Counted from the first letter of the stretch, positions 1 through 9,345 are shown. The stretch: DNA of 64,000 nucleotides from Synechococcus sp. WH 8016 (GCF_000230675.1 NZ_AGIK01000007.1:1-64000), one strand, 5' to 3'. Program-made: numbers and translations. Notes: generated by a model not told the origin, from the sequence alone.

Positions 1-1292
1 CTGGTGAATGAATTGGCCAATGGAGTGCCATTACCGGCGTAGAGAGTGCCAGCATTTTTTGAGGTGTAGTTGTAAGCAGCTGCGAGGCCCCAATTCTCAG
101 GAGCGTATGCAATCTGAACAGTTCCGTTGGAGCCAGCACAATCGGTAGCGAGACCGCCAGTGCCTGCTCCACATGTGTCATCGAAAAGACCATCGGACGC
201 ATTCCCTGGATTCGAGAAAGCTCCGTTGGTGCTCAGATAATTAGCACTGATTATGAAATCATTAGATTGCCACCAAAGACCACCGCCGGCTCCGAGAGCA
301 GAGTTATAGGTCGCAGGAGCACCGGCGTAGGTGAAGAAGTCAAGAACAGTGTCAGCTGGGTAAGCACTAGGCCAGACAGCCAACATATCGTCCTGTTGCA
401 CATAAGCACCAACAGTTGCAGTGAAGCCCGCACCAATAGGAAATTGATAATAAATACGTTCTACACCAAGGCTGTCTGCACCTGAAGGCTCTTCAAACGC
501 AATCTCCAAGGCATCAAGACCGACATAGCCATCACCACCAAAAGCAGAGTTACCGAAGTTCCCGGCACGGAGCATGGTGCGGAAAAGATCCTTACCGGTA
601 AAGCTCGTGTCGAGAGTTATCTGGAGGTCGTAGTTGAAACTCACAGCACCAGACTGAGCGGCAGCAGCATCAGCACGCTTCTGGCCGTCGACTTGCTCAG
701 CGTTTCCGCCGAAGCTGTTAGCACCGATCACGAAGGTGGCTACACCTTTCAGCTTGGTGGTGGTGGAGAACTGAGTTGCTTCCAGTTCGCCAACGCGAGC
801 TTCCAAACCGTCAACACGGCCCTTGAGGATGGCGAGTTCTTTTTCGAACTCTTTCATCAGGCGCTTCAGCTCGTCGGTCACTTCGGTGACGCGGTCGAGA
901 CAAGCGTTCAACAGAGCAGCCGCTTCATAGCGAGTCATCGCCCTGTTACCGCGGTAGGTGCCGTTGGGGTATCCAGCCACACAGCCGTAGCGCTCGATCA
1001 GGTTGCTAAGTGCCTGATAAGCCCAGTCGGTTGGGTAAACGTCGGAAAACTGAGTGATGCTGGTGACTTGCTCGCGGCTGTTCGATGCAGAGCTGGCGGC
1101 GTAGTCAGAAACACCGTTGATGTTCAGCTCAGTCGCTTTGAAGTCAGTGGCTTTGAAGTCAGTCGCTGTGAAGTGAGTGGCCTTTCGATCTGAAGCGTTC
1201 GCAATATTTAAGTCAGATGCCGACAACAGAGCGAGCAATGTGAGACTCAAAGGCTGAAGTTGAGAAAGTTTTGACACTCGTTTAACGGGCAA
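1..1292 (-). CDS. SLH-domain outer-membrane porin, C-terminus beyond window
   Basis: Outer-membrane porin of the marine Synechococcus Som type. It should form a beta-barrel for passive solute entry and be anchored to the cell wall by its S-layer-homology domain. The minus-strand translation shows a hydrophobic leader (LSLTLLALLSA), a short threonine-rich stretch, then an SLH domain with FSDVYPTDWAYQAL and a GYPNGTYRG / MTRYEAAALLNACLDR block. A heptad-like coiled coil follows (ELKRLMKEFEKELAILKGR), then the barrel, rich in Gly, Asn and aromatics (TKLKGVATFVIGANSFGG). The gene runs off the left edge, so the last strands are missing. There is no ATG in front of the leader. TTG at 1292 and GTG at 1277 are in frame; I chose TTG. 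A 15-base tandem repeat sits just after the leader. It points the same way as dnaK but lies beyond dnaK's terminator, so it is probably transcribed separately. The family call is firm, the start is not. Confidence 0.88.
   Translation of the reverse strand, partial: MPVKRVSKLSQLQPLSLTLLALLSASDLNIANASDRKATHFTATDFKATDFKATELNINGVSDYAASSASNSREQVTSITQFSDVYPTDWAYQALSNLIERYGCVAGYPNGTYRGNRAMTRYEAAALLNACLDRVTEVTDELKRLMKEFEKELAILKGRVDGLEARVGELEATQFSTTTKLKGVATFVIGANSFGGNAEQVDGQKRADAAAAQSGAVSFNYDLQITLDTSFTGKDLFRTMLRAGNFGNSAFGGDGYVGLDALEIAFEEPSGADSLGVERIYYQFPIGAGFTATVGAYVQQDDMLAVWPSAYPADTVLDFFTYAGAPATYNSALGAGGGLWWQSNDFIISANYLSTNGAFSNPGNASDGLFDDTCGAGTGGLATDCAGSNGTVQIAYAPENWGLAAAYNYTSKNAGTLYAGNGTPLANSFT
1132..1176 (-). 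repeat. Three 15-base tandem repeats inside the porin gene
   Basis: Three consecutive 15-base units (1132-1146, 1147-1161, 1162-1176) differ at a few positions. On the coding strand they add copies of a five-residue unit, reading ATHFT, ATDFK, ATDFK, ATELN. The units fit the loose pentapeptide-repeat pattern, with a Phe or Leu every fifth residue. They lie between the signal peptide and the SLH domain. Confidence 0.8.
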
Positions 1293-1363
1293 TCTGCTAA
1301 CTCTTTCATCAAACAATCCATCTTCAACTCAATAAGACCAGCCATCCAGGTGGCCGTAAACAC

Positions 1364-1386
1364 AAAAAAGCCCCCTAAAGGGGGCT
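1364..1386 (-). terminator. Rho-independent terminator of dnaK
   Basis: The stem AGCCCCC (1369-1375) pairs perfectly with GGGGGCT (1380-1386) around a TAAA loop. Reading on the minus strand, the stem is followed by six T (1369-1364). It lies about 37 bases past the dnaK stop codon, so it ends the dnaK transcript and separates it from the porin gene. Confidence 0.9.
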
Positions 1387-1422
1387 GAGTGAATTCAAGC
1401 CACAAATAGTAGGGCTTTTAAA

Positions 1423-3336
1423 TTACTTCGTTTCCGTGAATTCAGCGTCAATGACATCATCACCAGCATTACTGGATCCATCGCCAGAGTTACCAGTAGC
1501 GGCACCATCATCACCAGAAGCTGCTGCCTCAGCACCCGCCTGTTGGTAAACAGATGCACCAACGGTGTATAGCTCCTGCTGTAACTCCTCAAGGAGGGTC
1601 TTCATCGACTCAAAGTCCTCTTTTTCCGTTGCTTCCTTGAGCTTGGTGGACTTCTCTTCAACCTTGGACTTGGCGTCGGCGTCAACCTTGTCGCCGAGTT
1701 CAGCCAGTTGCTTTTCGGCTTGATACACAAGAGTTTCAGCCTGATTCTTCAGGTCAATCTTCTCGCGCTTCTCCTTATCAGCACTGGCATTGCTCTCGGC
1801 ATCCCTCACCATCTTCTCGACTTCATTGTCAGAAAGGGTGGAGGCGCCTGTGATCGAAATCGACTGCTCTTTGCCGCTGCCCTTGTCCTTCGCAGTCACG
1901 CTCAAAATGCCATTGGCATCGATGTCGAACGTGACTTCGATCTGAGGCACACCGCGAGGGGCAGAGGGGATGCCATCCAGACGGAAGGTCCCAAGACTCT
2001 TGTTGTCGGAAGCCATCTCGCGCTCACCCTGGAGCACGTGAATTTCCACGTTGGTCTGACCATCCACAGCCGTGGAGTAAGTCTCAGATTTTTTGGTTGG
2101 AACGGTGGTGTTCCTCGTAATCATTTTCGTCATCACCCCCCCGAGCGTCTCGACGCCCAGAGATAGAGGTGTGACATCAAGGAGCAAGATGTCTTTGACT
2201 TCACCGGCCAACACACCGCCTTGAATGGCGGCTCCGATAGCCACCACCTCATCAGGGTTCACGGTCTGATTGGGATCCTTGCCGGTGGTGCGCTTCACAA
2301 GCTCCAGCACAGCCGGAATCCTGGTGGAACCACCCACCATCACAATCTCGTCAAGCTCACTTGATGAAAGCTTGGCATCTTTCAAAGCCTGCTCAACTGG
2401 GATGCGGCAACGATCGATCAGCTTGGAAGCCAGCTCTTCAAACTTGCCGCGCGTCAGGGTGAGATCGAGATGCTTGGGTCCTTCAGGAGTCGCCGTGATG
2501 AAGGGCAAGTTGATTTCGCTCTGGGTCGCGCTCGACAGCTCAATTTTTGCTTTCTCAGCCGCTTCGGTCAGACGCTGCAGAGCCTGCTTGTCCTGACGAA
2601 GATCAATGCCTTCGTTGGATTTGAAGCTGTCGGCGAGATGGTCAACAATCACTTTGTCGAAGTCATCGCCGCCAAGATGCGTGTCACCTGAAGTGGAGAG
2701 CACTTCAAACACGCCATCACCGACTTCCAGCACAGACACATCGAAGGTGCCGCCGCCAAGGTCGAAGACAAGAATGCGTTCGTTGCTTTTTTTGTCGAGG
2801 CCGTAAGCCAACGCCGCAGCGGTGGGCTCATTGATGATGCGCAGCACTTCAAGGCCAGCGATCTTGCCGGCGTCTTTCGTGGCTTGGCGCTGAGAATCGT
2901 TGAAATAGGCGGGCACGGTGATAACCGCTTGGGTCACCGTTTCACCGAGGTACTTACCTGCATCTTCAGCCAGCTTGCGCAGCACCTGGGCACTCACCTC
3001 TTCAGGGGCGAACTGCTTGTCGAGAACAGGACATTTGACTTTGACGTTCGAGCCTGCCTTCTCAACTGAATAACTCACCTCTTTGGATTCATCATTCACT
3101 TCATCAACACGACGTCCGATGAAACGTTTGACGGAATAAAACGTGTTGTCGGTGTTCATCACCGCTTGACGCTTGGCGATCTGACCGACCAGCTGATCCT
3201 GGTTTTTTGTGTAGGCCACCACCGATGGCGTGGTGCGAAAGCCCTCAGCATTGGCGATAACGGTGGGCTTGCCGCCCTCCATCACCGAGACACAACTGTT
3301 GGTGGTACCTAAATCAATGCCGACAACCTTGCCCAT
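1423..3336 (-). CDS. dnaK: Molecular chaperone DnaK (Hsp70), DnaK2-like
   Basis: ATP-driven Hsp70 chaperone that binds exposed hydrophobic segments. It works with a J-protein and with GrpE, both encoded near 50-52 kb in this window. The 637-residue protein starts [14 protein letters not shown], the phosphate-1 loop of the nucleotide-binding domain. It also has [11 protein letters not shown] near residue 170 and [14 protein letters not shown] near 195. The substrate-binding beta domain covers about 390-505 and is followed by the helical lid and a Gly/Ala/Ser-rich linker. It ends in an acidic [10 protein letters not shown] tail, as in the major cyanobacterial cytosolic DnaK2; the paralogue assignment rests on that tail and is less certain. 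A strong ribosome site (AGGAGG) precedes the ATG. The gene is monocistronic, with its own terminator, and divergent from aroE. I saw no CIRCE operator upstream. Confidence 0.97.
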   Translation of the reverse strand: MGKVVGIDLGTTNSCVSVMEGGKPTVIANAEGFRTTPSVVAYTKNQDQLVGQIAKRQAVMNTDNTFYSVKRFIGRRVDEVNDESKEVSYSVEKAGSNVKVKCPVLDKQFAPEEVSAQVLRKLAEDAGKYLGETVTQAVITVPAYFNDSQRQATKDAGKIAGLEVLRIINEPTAAALAYGLDKKSNERILVFDLGGGTFDVSVLEVGDGVFEVLSTSGDTHLGGDDFDKVIVDHLADSFKSNEGIDLRQDKQALQRLTEAAEKAKIELSSATQSEINLPFITATPEGPKHLDLTLTRGKFEELASKLIDRCRIPVEQALKDAKLSSSELDEIVMVGGSTRIPAVLELVKRTTGKDPNQTVNPDEVVAIGAAIQGGVLAGEVKDILLLDVTPLSLGVETLGGVMTKMITRNTTVPTKKSETYSTAVDGQTNVEIHVLQGEREMASDNKSLGTFRLDGIPSAPRGVPQIEVTFDIDANGILSVTAKDKGSGKEQSISITGASTLSDNEVEKMVRDAESNASADKEKREKIDLKNQAETLVYQAEKQLAELGDKVDADAKSKVEEKSTKLKEATEKEDFESMKTLLEELQQELYTVGASVYQQAGAEAAASGDDGAATGNSGDGSSNAGDDVIDAEFTETK

Positions 3337-3466
3337 TAGTGCCCTCCTATCCCTCGAAAAAATGTGACTAGAACACGTGCATCTTCGTCAGAGACATCAC
3401 CAAGAGGCGAGGTGTGGTTCCCGAACAGCCCGAACGGCAGGCTGGTCTGGTCTGACAAACAAAGGA

Positions 3467-4360
3467 ATGATCAGCGGAACCACGGCACTGGTCGCACTGT
3501 TGGGACAACCAGTGAGCCACTCACTCTCACCGGTCATGCAAAACGCAGCTCTGAAGGTGATGGGGCTCGACTGGAGCTTCATGGCACTGCCCTGTAGCGC
3601 TGATGATCTCGCCAGCGTGCTCAAGGGACTAGAGGCCGTGGGGTGCCGTGGGCTCAACGTCACCATCCCCCATAAACAGGCCGTCTCGCTGCTCTGTAAG
3701 GAACTCAGCCCGCTAGCTCAACGACTTGGGGCCGTCAACACGCTGACTCCTTTGCCCCGTGGTGGCTGGCACGGGCACAACACCGATGTAGAAGGCTTTC
3801 TCGCCCCGCTCCTACAAAATCATCCGGACTGGAGCGAAAGGCGAGCCGTGGTGGTGGGTTGTGGAGGAAGCGCCCGGGCGGTTGTAGCGGGTTTGCAGGA
3901 CGTCAACCCAAGCGAAATCACAATCGTGGGGCGTCGGGCTGAAACACTCGAACCGTTTTGCAGCTCGCTCCAGCAAGGAAGACCAACCAACGCTGTCCGG
4001 TTACAACCTCTTTTAAACAACGACCCACAACTGCAAACCCGAATTCAACAAGCAGATCTGGTGGTCAACACCACCCCGATTGGCATGAGCAGCCATCAGC
4101 CTGATCAAGGTCCCGCTCTGCCGCTCGGCGAAGACATCTGGAACAACCTCTCTGCTCACACCGTGCTCTACGACCTGATCTACACACCACGACCCACGCC
4201 ATGGCTGCAGCGCGGGGAAACATTGGGCTGCCGCACCTATGACGGCCTGGAGATGCTGGTGCAGCAAGGGGCCGCCGCTCTCCGGCGTTGGAGTGGCATT
4301 GATGAGATTCCGGTGGACGTGATGCGGAAAGCAGCTCTCAAAAACCTGAGCCATTCCTAA
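3467..4360 (+). CDS. aroE: Shikimate dehydrogenase
   Basis: NADPH-dependent reduction of 3-dehydroshikimate to shikimate in aromatic amino-acid and chorismate synthesis. The 297-residue protein shows the substrate-binding SHSLSP (17-22) and NVTIPHK (63-69) with the catalytic Lys. It also has GAVNTL, the GHNTD motif with the catalytic Asp, a Rossmann loop VVGCGGSARAV (usually GAGGAARA, so slightly unusual), NTTPIGM, and a C-terminal DGLEMLVQQGA. The open frame extends upstream to 3377, but those 30 codons look non-coding and family members start at MISGTT, so I use the ATG at 3467. An AAAGG is unusually close to it. It is divergent from dnaK and followed by a Tic20-type gene. Confidence 0.96.
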   Translation: MISGTTALVALLGQPVSHSLSPVMQNAALKVMGLDWSFMALPCSADDLASVLKGLEAVGCRGLNVTIPHKQAVSLLCKELSPLAQRLGAVNTLTPLPRGGWHGHNTDVEGFLAPLLQNHPDWSERRAVVVGCGGSARAVVAGLQDVNPSEITIVGRRAETLEPFCSSLQQGRPTNAVRLQPLLNNDPQLQTRIQQADLVVNTTPIGMSSHQPDQGPALPLGEDIWNNLSAHTVLYDLIYTPRPTPWLQRGETLGCRTYDGLEMLVQQGAAALRRWSGIDEIPVDVMRKAALKNLSHS

Positions 4361-4398
4361 ACGCCACCTAGCCTTTAGGCATTCACCAGCTTCAACCT

Positions 4399-4863
4399 GT
4401 GCCCATCCCCATCTGGCAGCGCCTGCTTGGTTTGTTGGTTTATGTGTTGCCTTGGAGCGATGCCATCCCCATCGGCCAACACCTGCTTATTCAATTCCCT
4501 GTGTTGCAGTGGCTGACCCTGCCGGCCTTGCCTCTCTTCATTTTGGAGCGGGGAATTCCTTTTGGTCTGGGGAACCTTCTGGTGTTTTTCTTGTTGTTCT
4601 TAGCGGTGGTGAGGAATCCAAACGTTCCTTACTTCATTCGCTTCAACACCTTGCAAGCTCTGTTGGTTGACATCATTGTGGTGATTATTAGCTATGCGTT
4701 CGCCATCCTGCCCATCGGTGGCGGATTGATGATGCGCACCCTTTCCAGCACGGTGGTGGTGGGTGTTCTGGCGGTCGTGATCTTTGCCCTGATCGAGTGT
4801 TCTCGAGGTCGTGAGCCCGACCTGCCCGGCTTAAGTCAAGCGGTTCGCATGCAGTTGTACTGA
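4399..4863 (+). CDS. Tic20-family membrane protein
   Basis: Small integral membrane protein of the Tic20 family. In chloroplasts Tic20 forms part of the inner-envelope protein import channel; the cyanobacterial role is not settled. The 154 residues contain four predicted membrane segments (about 8-25, 38-50, 55-72 and 85-130, the last long enough for two). The family hallmark PYFIRFNTLQALLVDI begins at residue 77. The start is GTG at 4399, 38 bases after aroE. The gene is followed by the rpsF leader on the same strand. Confidence 0.9.
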   Translation: MPIPIWQRLLGLLVYVLPWSDAIPIGQHLLIQFPVLQWLTLPALPLFILERGIPFGLGNLLVFFLLFLAVVRNPNVPYFIRFNTLQALLVDIIVVIISYAFAILPIGGGLMMRTLSSTVVVGVLAVVIFALIECSRGREPDLPGLSQAVRMQLY

Positions 4864-4891
4864 TCCCCATAACACCAGGAGATAAGGTGGT

Positions 4892-4935
4892 AGATCCGTC
4901 GCTCATTCACTGAGCCTTCAGTCCCCGTCGGATCT
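4892..4935 (+). promoter_or_regulatory. Structured rpsF leader, candidate S6:S18 autoregulatory element
   Basis: AGATCCGTCG (4892-4901) pairs with CGTCGGATCT (4926-4935) over ten positions with a single T-T mismatch. Inside it is a small hairpin CTCA-TTCAC-TGAG (4902-4914). The 3' side carries an unpaired stretch ending in CCCCG. The structure ends six bases before the rpsF ATG, so folding would cover the ribosome site. Leaders of rpsF in several bacteria are known to bind the S6:S18 complex through a bulge with a CCG box. The match here is by eye and inferred. Confidence 0.5.
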
Positions 4936-4941
4936 GTCTCC

Positions 4942-5307
4942 ATGACCCAACAGCCTTATTACGAGACCATGTACATCCTCCGTCCGGATATTCCGGAAGA
5001 GGAAGTGGAGTCTCACGTAACCAAGTACCGCGACATCTTGGCTGAAGCGGGTGCCGAGGTTCTCGACAATCAAATGCGCGGCAAGCGTCGTCTGGCCTAT
5101 CCGATCGCCAAGCACAAAGAAGGCATCTACGTGCAGCTGAGCCACAACGGTGATGGCCAACAAGTGGGTGTCATCGAAAAAGCGATGCGTCTCAGTGAAG
5201 ATGTCATCCGTTATCTCACCGTGAAGCAAGAAGGCCCCTTGCCTGCTCCTCGCGTGGCACCAGGAACAGAAGCACCAGCAGAGCCAGAAGCCGCTGCTCC
5301 TGCCTGA
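4942..5307 (+). CDS. rpsF: 30S ribosomal protein S6
   Basis: Small-subunit ribosomal protein that binds 16S rRNA together with S18 in the platform. The 121-residue protein starts with [16 protein letters not shown], the first strand of the ferredoxin-like S6 fold. It continues through [19 protein letters not shown], a conserved rRNA/S18 contact region, to VIRYLTVK. The tail after about residue 99 is rich in Ala, Pro and Glu and is probably disordered, a common S6 variation. No rpsR follows; the next gene encodes a coiled-coil protein. A folded leader immediately upstream suggests translational feedback. Confidence 0.97.
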   Translation: MTQQPYYETMYILRPDIPEEEVESHVTKYRDILAEAGAEVLDNQMRGKRRLAYPIAKHKEGIYVQLSHNGDGQQVGVIEKAMRLSEDVIRYLTVKQEGPLPAPRVAPGTEAPAEPEAAAPA

Positions 5308-5348
5308 AGGCCATTGTGCAAGCCATGGCTGGGCGATAACGTCCGGCC

Positions 5349-5666
5349 ATGGCGCATCAGGACTCCAGCTATTGCTCACCTCCACCCGTCTGGAAAGCCG
5401 CTCGACCCCCCAGTGGTGACGTCGAAGCACTCAAAGCCAGGGTGAACGAACTTGAACAGCAGGTCAGGGACTACGAAACGCTGCTGAGCGAACTCCCCGA
5501 CCTCTTTGAACGCAAATTCCAACAGCGCTTGGAACCACTGCTTGAGCGCTACCGGTTGTTAGCTCAGGCACAGCAATTAATGGCTGGACCAGCTGAAGCC
5601 GAGATCGTTCCTCTGCCCTTACGCGCCGATCGACAAGGGCAGCAGCAACGCAACATCGCAGCCTGA
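5349..5666 (+). CDS. Conserved small coiled-coil protein, unknown function
   Basis: 105 residues with no enzyme motif that I recognise. The middle (about 26-75) is a heptad-rich helix (VEALKARVNELEQQVRDYETLLSE) followed by a second helix containing QRLEPLLERYRLLAQ, so it is probably an elongated helical hairpin or coiled coil. The ends are Pro/Ser- and Gln-rich. Start ATG 5349, 41 bases after rpsF on the same strand, possibly cotranscribed. It converges with argG 15 bases away, and a 13-base tandem repeat covers its stop codon. It reads like a real gene (codon use and helix periodicity), but I assign no function. Confidence 0.7.
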   Translation: MAHQDSSYCSPPPVWKAARPPSGDVEALKARVNELEQQVRDYETLLSELPDLFERKFQQRLEPLLERYRLLAQAQQLMAGPAEAEIVPLPLRADRQGQQQRNIAA

Positions 5667-5683
5667 ACTCGCAGCCTGAACTC
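5658..5683. repeat. 13-base perfect tandem duplication at a gene junction
   Basis: GCAGCCTGAACTC occurs twice in a row (5658-5670, 5671-5683). The first copy contains the stop codon of the coiled-coil gene, and the second ends inside the stop codon of the convergent argG. It looks like a recent slippage duplication in the short spacer. Confidence 0.85.
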
Positions 5684-6887
5684 AACGCCGATGCTTGGCG
5701 GCCCACAAGCGCGTGGGTAAGCCCCAAACATAGATAAAGCCCTCAGCAGCACGATGATCAAACGTGTCTTCGCTGCCGTATGAGGCCATCTCGGGGACGT
5801 ACAAGCTGTTGTCTGTAGAGGATCTACCGGTGACCGTGGCATTGCCCTTGTGAAGCCTCAGGCGCACGACCCCATTCACATGCACCTGAGTGCGATCCAT
5901 GAAGCCATCAAGGGCATCTTTGAGAGGACCAAACCAAAGGCCCTGATAGACGAGATCGGCCCATTGCATCTCAAGCTGGCGCTTTGTCCGCAACACATCG
6001 GCAGCAAGGGTGAGACTCTCCAACTCCTGATGCGCCTGAATCAACAGCAGCAATCCAGGCGTTTCGTAAATCTCCCGACTTTTGATTCCCACCACACGGT
6101 TCTCGATCATGTCGAGACGACCAATGCCATGGGTGCCTGCCAAGCGGTTGGCTTCCCGGATCAAGGCCACGGGGTCCAGCCGTTTGCCATTGATGGCCAC
6201 AGGATTGCCACCTTCAAACTGAATCTCGATCTCCTCGGCATCGTTAGGGGCTTGATCCACGGAACGGGTCATGGCAAAGACCTCTTCAGGTGGTGCCACC
6301 ATCGGGTCTTCCAAGGGACCAGCTTCAATGCTGCGCCCGAGCAGGTTGAGGTCGATCGAATACGGGGATTTTTTGCTCACGGGGGATGGCATGCCAAACC
6401 GCTCGCCATAGGCAATCGTTTCCTCCCGGCTCATGCCCCATTCACGCGCTGGGGTTAACACCTTCAAATCGGGTGCAAGCGAAGCAATCGCCACATCAAA
6501 ACGCACCTGATCGTTTCCCTTGCCGGTGCAGCCATGGGCCACAGCATCAGCGCCTACCTCTCGTGCCACCTCCACGAGCCGACGGGCGATCAAGGGACGC
6601 GCCAAGGCTGTTGAGAGGGGATAGCGACCCTCATATAAGGCATTCGCGCGAATCGCTGGAAAGGCGAATTCCTCGATGAAGGGCTTAATGAGATCACCAA
6701 CCAAAGACTGACTGGCTCCCGCCTCAAGGGCCTTGAGTCGTATGGGTTCCAGTTCATCGCCCTGACCGAGATCAGCAGCGAAGGTGATCACCTCCTCCAC
6801 ACCCCACTCCTGCTTGAGATAGGGGATGCAGACGCTGGTGTCCACCCCACCGGAATAGGCAAGAACGACTTTGGTTGCGCGTCCCAT
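5682..6887 (-). CDS. argG: Argininosuccinate synthase
   Basis: Condenses citrulline and aspartate with ATP to argininosuccinate, the penultimate step of arginine synthesis. ArgH, the final enzyme, is encoded at 40.9 kb in this window. The 401-residue protein has the N-type ATP-pyrophosphatase P-loop AYSGGVDTS (9-17), the [13 protein letters not shown] citrulline/ATP motif, [13 protein letters not shown], and YETPGLLLL near residue 280. Length matches the family. The start ATG overlaps by one base the stop codon of the upstream 84-residue membrane protein, so the two are cotranscribed and probably translationally coupled. Confidence 0.97.
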   Translation of the reverse strand: MGRATKVVLAYSGGVDTSVCIPYLKQEWGVEEVITFAADLGQGDELEPIRLKALEAGASQSLVGDLIKPFIEEFAFPAIRANALYEGRYPLSTALARPLIARRLVEVAREVGADAVAHGCTGKGNDQVRFDVAIASLAPDLKVLTPAREWGMSREETIAYGERFGMPSPVSKKSPYSIDLNLLGRSIEAGPLEDPMVAPPEEVFAMTRSVDQAPNDAEEIEIQFEGGNPVAINGKRLDPVALIREANRLAGTHGIGRLDMIENRVVGIKSREIYETPGLLLLIQAHQELESLTLAADVLRTKRQLEMQWADLVYQGLWFGPLKDALDGFMDRTQVHVNGVVRLRLHKGNATVTGRSSTDNSLYVPEMASYGSEDTFDHRAAEGFIYVWGLPTRLWAAKHRR

Positions 6888-7141
6888 CAGGTGGACTCCT
6901 GCTCTGAATCAGATTGCACTGATTCTCCACTCCCGCCGGCCCGCTGGACCGATTGGGGGGCCAGCCGAGCGAGCCAAAGCAGCCAAAGCGCCATGAAAAA
7001 GGCAGGCACAAACAACAGGGAAAGCACCGGAACCGTGGACACCACCAGCGGATCGGGATGCAAGCGCCCCCATTTCCATAGGCCAAAACTCAGTAACAAA
7101 GCCCCGCCCCACACAGAGAGGAGCAGCCACACCTTGGCCAA
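6887..7141 (-). CDS. Small two-helix membrane protein, unknown
   Basis: 84 residues: an N-terminal hydrophobic helix (about 4-22, [17 protein letters not shown]), a loop with Pro, and a second helix (about 35-60, [22 protein letters not shown]). A hydrophilic tail rich in Ser, Glu and Gln ends it. Its stop overlaps the argG start. No family is recognised. The hydrophobic pattern, the coupled position and the clean start make a real gene likely; a role in arginine metabolism is only suggested by position. Confidence 0.72.
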   Translation of the reverse strand: MAKVWLLLSVWGGALLLSFGLWKWGRLHPDPLVVSTVPVLSLLFVPAFFMALWLLWLARLAPQSVQRAGGSGESVQSDSEQEST

Positions 7142-7161
7142 GAGACATCCTCAAGACTGCA

Positions 7162-7458
7162 TTGAACTATGATGATCGATTACGGAACTGGACAGTGTCG
7201 TCTGAGTTGAGCGCCCTCGACAACATCAATCCAGCTCTGACGCGTTATGGGCGGAAGGAACCTGCACCGGTGCTGCCCCTGCGCGAAGAGCCCGATTTGC
7301 TCAGCTGGCTGGAAACCAGTGGCCGCCTTGTAGAAGACGAGGAGTCCAGCACAGCTGAAGTGAGCACCGTGGAAGAAGAAGAGCTCTCTGCTCTCATGGG
7401 CGAGAAAGAGGATTACAACGCTGCCGATGAGCAAACAGAAGAGAATTGGGAAGATTGA
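7162..7458 (+). CDS. DUF3134 family protein
   Basis: Cyanobacterial protein of unknown function. The diagnostic block [28 protein letters not shown] is followed by an acidic, disordered tail ([18 protein letters not shown]). The frame opens at TTG 7162 (98 residues). GTG 7195 and TTG 7204 are alternative starts, and the last would begin [12 protein letters not shown], close to the conserved domain. There is no ATG in frame before the domain, so the start is uncertain. The next gene, mraY, begins 38 bases downstream on the same strand. Confidence 0.82.
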   Translation: MNYDDRLRNWTVSSELSALDNINPALTRYGRKEPAPVLPLREEPDLLSWLETSGRLVEDEESSTAEVSTVEEEELSALMGEKEDYNAADEQTEENWED

Positions 7459-7496
7459 TTCAAGGTCCCTGCCCTAAGCCGTTAAAGGAACGGGAC

Positions 7497-8594
7497 GTGA
7501 ACGACGCACAAGAGACTCCTCCACCCCTTCAGGGGAAAGTCTCTGCGGCTGTGCTTGCCGTTGTTGTGGTTGCAGCAGCGTTCGCATCAGACCGCTGGAT
7601 CCCCAACAGCCTGCTGAGCCTCCCTTTGCTGATAGCGACCTTGATCGCTGCAATCGTGACCTGGTGGGGGGTACCCAAGCTCCGTGACTTAAAGCTGGGG
7701 CAAGTGATCCGAGAAGAAGGGCCTCAGGCCCATCTCAACAAATCAGGCACCCCCACCATGGGTGGACTGCTGGTGGTGCCGGTCGGCGTGATCGTGGGCG
7801 GCCTGATCAGCTGGAGCGGTCGACCGGCTGAACAACTCTTAGCCGTGGCCTTCATCACACTCGCCTACATGGTGGTGGGAGGAATTGACGATTGGCGCAG
7901 TCTCACCAAACACACGAACACGGGTTTAACGCCACGCGGAAAATTACTTCTTCAAGCCCTAGCCGCTGTGATCTTTCTGATCTGGGCAGGAATGCGCGGT
8001 TGGATCGGTGGTGATGTGGCCTTGCCGTTTGACATCACCCTTCCCTTGGGCTGGCTGATTTGGCCTCTTGCCGTTTTTGTGTTTTTAGCCGAAAGCAACG
8101 CCACCAACCTCACCGATGGCTTGGATGGTCTTGCCGCCGGTTGCGGGGCCCTAGTGTTCACCGGCATGGCACTCCAGCTCACATTGCGGGGAAACAGCGG
8201 AGACCCAAACCTTGCTGGGTTCTGCATGGCCATGGCGGGCTGCTGGATTGGTTTCCTTGTGCACAATCGCAATCCAGCCCAAGTGTTTATGGGCGACACC
8301 GGCTCTCTAGCCATGGGCGGCGCTCTCACGGCTGTGGCCCTACTCACAAACAGCCTTTGGCCCTTGCTGGTGATGGGTGGAGTGTTCCTAGCGGAATCCC
8401 TCTCCGTGATCATACAAGTGTGGGTTTTTAAAGCAACCAAAGGCGCTGATGGTGTGGGTCGCCGGGTGTTCCGAATGTCGCCCTTGCACCACCATTTCGA
8501 ATTAGGAGGAACAGCAGAACAAACGGTAGTACCGGGATTTTGGTTGGCAACGATGGGGCTCGTATTAATCGGTTTAGCCTTGCGCCCCCTCTAA
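7497..8594 (+). CDS. mraY: Phospho-N-acetylmuramoyl-pentapeptide transferase
   Basis: Membrane enzyme that transfers phospho-MurNAc-pentapeptide from UDP to undecaprenyl phosphate, forming lipid I of peptidoglycan synthesis. The 365-residue protein has about ten membrane helices. Hallmarks are [10 protein letters not shown], the DDW Asp pair after [43 protein letters not shown], and the [10 protein letters not shown] loop with its HHH motif. The frame is open from 7446, but a good ribosome site (AAAGGA, 7484-7489) precedes GTG 7497, which gives a typical N-terminus. MurB and MurC are encoded separately at 53-56 kb. Confidence 0.96.
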   Translation: MNDAQETPPPLQGKVSAAVLAVVVVAAAFASDRWIPNSLLSLPLLIATLIAAIVTWWGVPKLRDLKLGQVIREEGPQAHLNKSGTPTMGGLLVVPVGVIVGGLISWSGRPAEQLLAVAFITLAYMVVGGIDDWRSLTKHTNTGLTPRGKLLLQALAAVIFLIWAGMRGWIGGDVALPFDITLPLGWLIWPLAVFVFLAESNATNLTDGLDGLAAGCGALVFTGMALQLTLRGNSGDPNLAGFCMAMAGCWIGFLVHNRNPAQVFMGDTGSLAMGGALTAVALLTNSLWPLLVMGGVFLAESLSVIIQVWVFKATKGADGVGRRVFRMSPLHHHFELGGTAEQTVVPGFWLATMGLVLIGLALRPL

Positions 8595-8652
8595 TCAAAA
8601 ATCCAGCTCATCGCATGGCGTATGTGCCCTTGAAAAAGTCAGATCGCTGCAA

Positions 8653-9345
8653 TTAGGCAGCACGATCTTCTAAGCGTGAAAGATTCCAACCCATAGGCAT
8701 AGGAACAACCTTTGGCTTCGGCATTAACAGTTCGATTTCATGGCAAGCTTGCGAGTAGGCGAAAAATCCCGACATTCTTCGCCGATCAGATCTCCCACTT
8801 TTCGTGACTGCACGATCAACAGTGACTCCCTCAGTCTCAGCATTTTCAAAAGCATTCAACAATGGAATCTCTGTGTCAAGAACTTGGACATTGAAACCAC
8901 TCAAGATACTCCGAGCAAGTTGAATCGAAGCCTTCTTTCTCGCATCTGCCTTCACAATGAGTGCTGCATAAGGGATATCAAACTTATTGAGCATGCATGA
9001 CATTTCTACCGTTAATTCTATTGATCTACTTTGTGCCGTTGTAGGGAGAACAATAAAATCAGACCCTTCCACTAGATTCTTTAGTTCCTCTTCATTGCTA
9101 CTGGCCTGACCATCAGTCACGACAATTTCCGCACCTCTTGTTGCTTTTGCCGCCGCTTCCATCGGCACAACATCAAACGGGAGCAAACCTCTTGAGGCGT
9201 ATGCAGTGGCTGATCGATTGCGATCAGAATCAACCAGGACAACAGAGCGGCCACTATTGGCCCAATGAGCAGCAAGATGAATGCTTGTGCAAGTTTTAGC
9301 TACTCCTCCTTTTTGCCCAAAAGTAGTAACAAACACAATGTGCAT
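8653..9345 (-). CDS. Orphan ParA/MinD-type P-loop ATPase
   Basis: 230-residue ATPase of the deviant-Walker (ParA/Soj) class. The N-terminus carries QKGGVAKTCTSIHLA, with the signature Lys of KGGxxKT; the usual Gly before KT is Ala here. Walker A-prime is VVLVDSDRNRSA and Walker B is EIVVTDGQ. ParA proteins move plasmids, chromosomes or large protein assemblies by patterning on DNA. No parB-like or cargo gene lies next to it. It lacks a helix-turn-helix N-terminal extension, so it is a short ParA. It converges with mraY, and its upstream region is A/T-rich and full of direct and inverted repeats. Transfer from a plasmid or island is an inference. The family call is firm, the cargo unknown. Confidence 0.87.
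   Translation of the reverse strand: MHIVFVTTFGQKGGVAKTCTSIHLAAHWANSGRSVVLVDSDRNRSATAYASRGLLPFDVVPMEAAAKATRGAEIVVTDGQASSNEEELKNLVEGSDFIVLPTTAQSRSIELTVEMSCMLNKFDIPYAALIVKADARKKASIQLARSILSGFNVQVLDTEIPLLNAFENAETEGVTVDRAVTKSGRSDRRRMSGFFAYSQACHEIELLMPKPKVVPMPMGWNLSRLEDRAA

Noticed and set aside
693-1193. 166-codon plus-strand frame
   Set aside because: Antisense to the porin gene, whose SLH domain and leader are unmistakable.
3337-3466. CIRCE heat-shock operator upstream of dnaK
   Set aside because: No TTAGCACTC-N9-GAGTGCTAA inverted repeat was found in the dnaK-aroE spacer.
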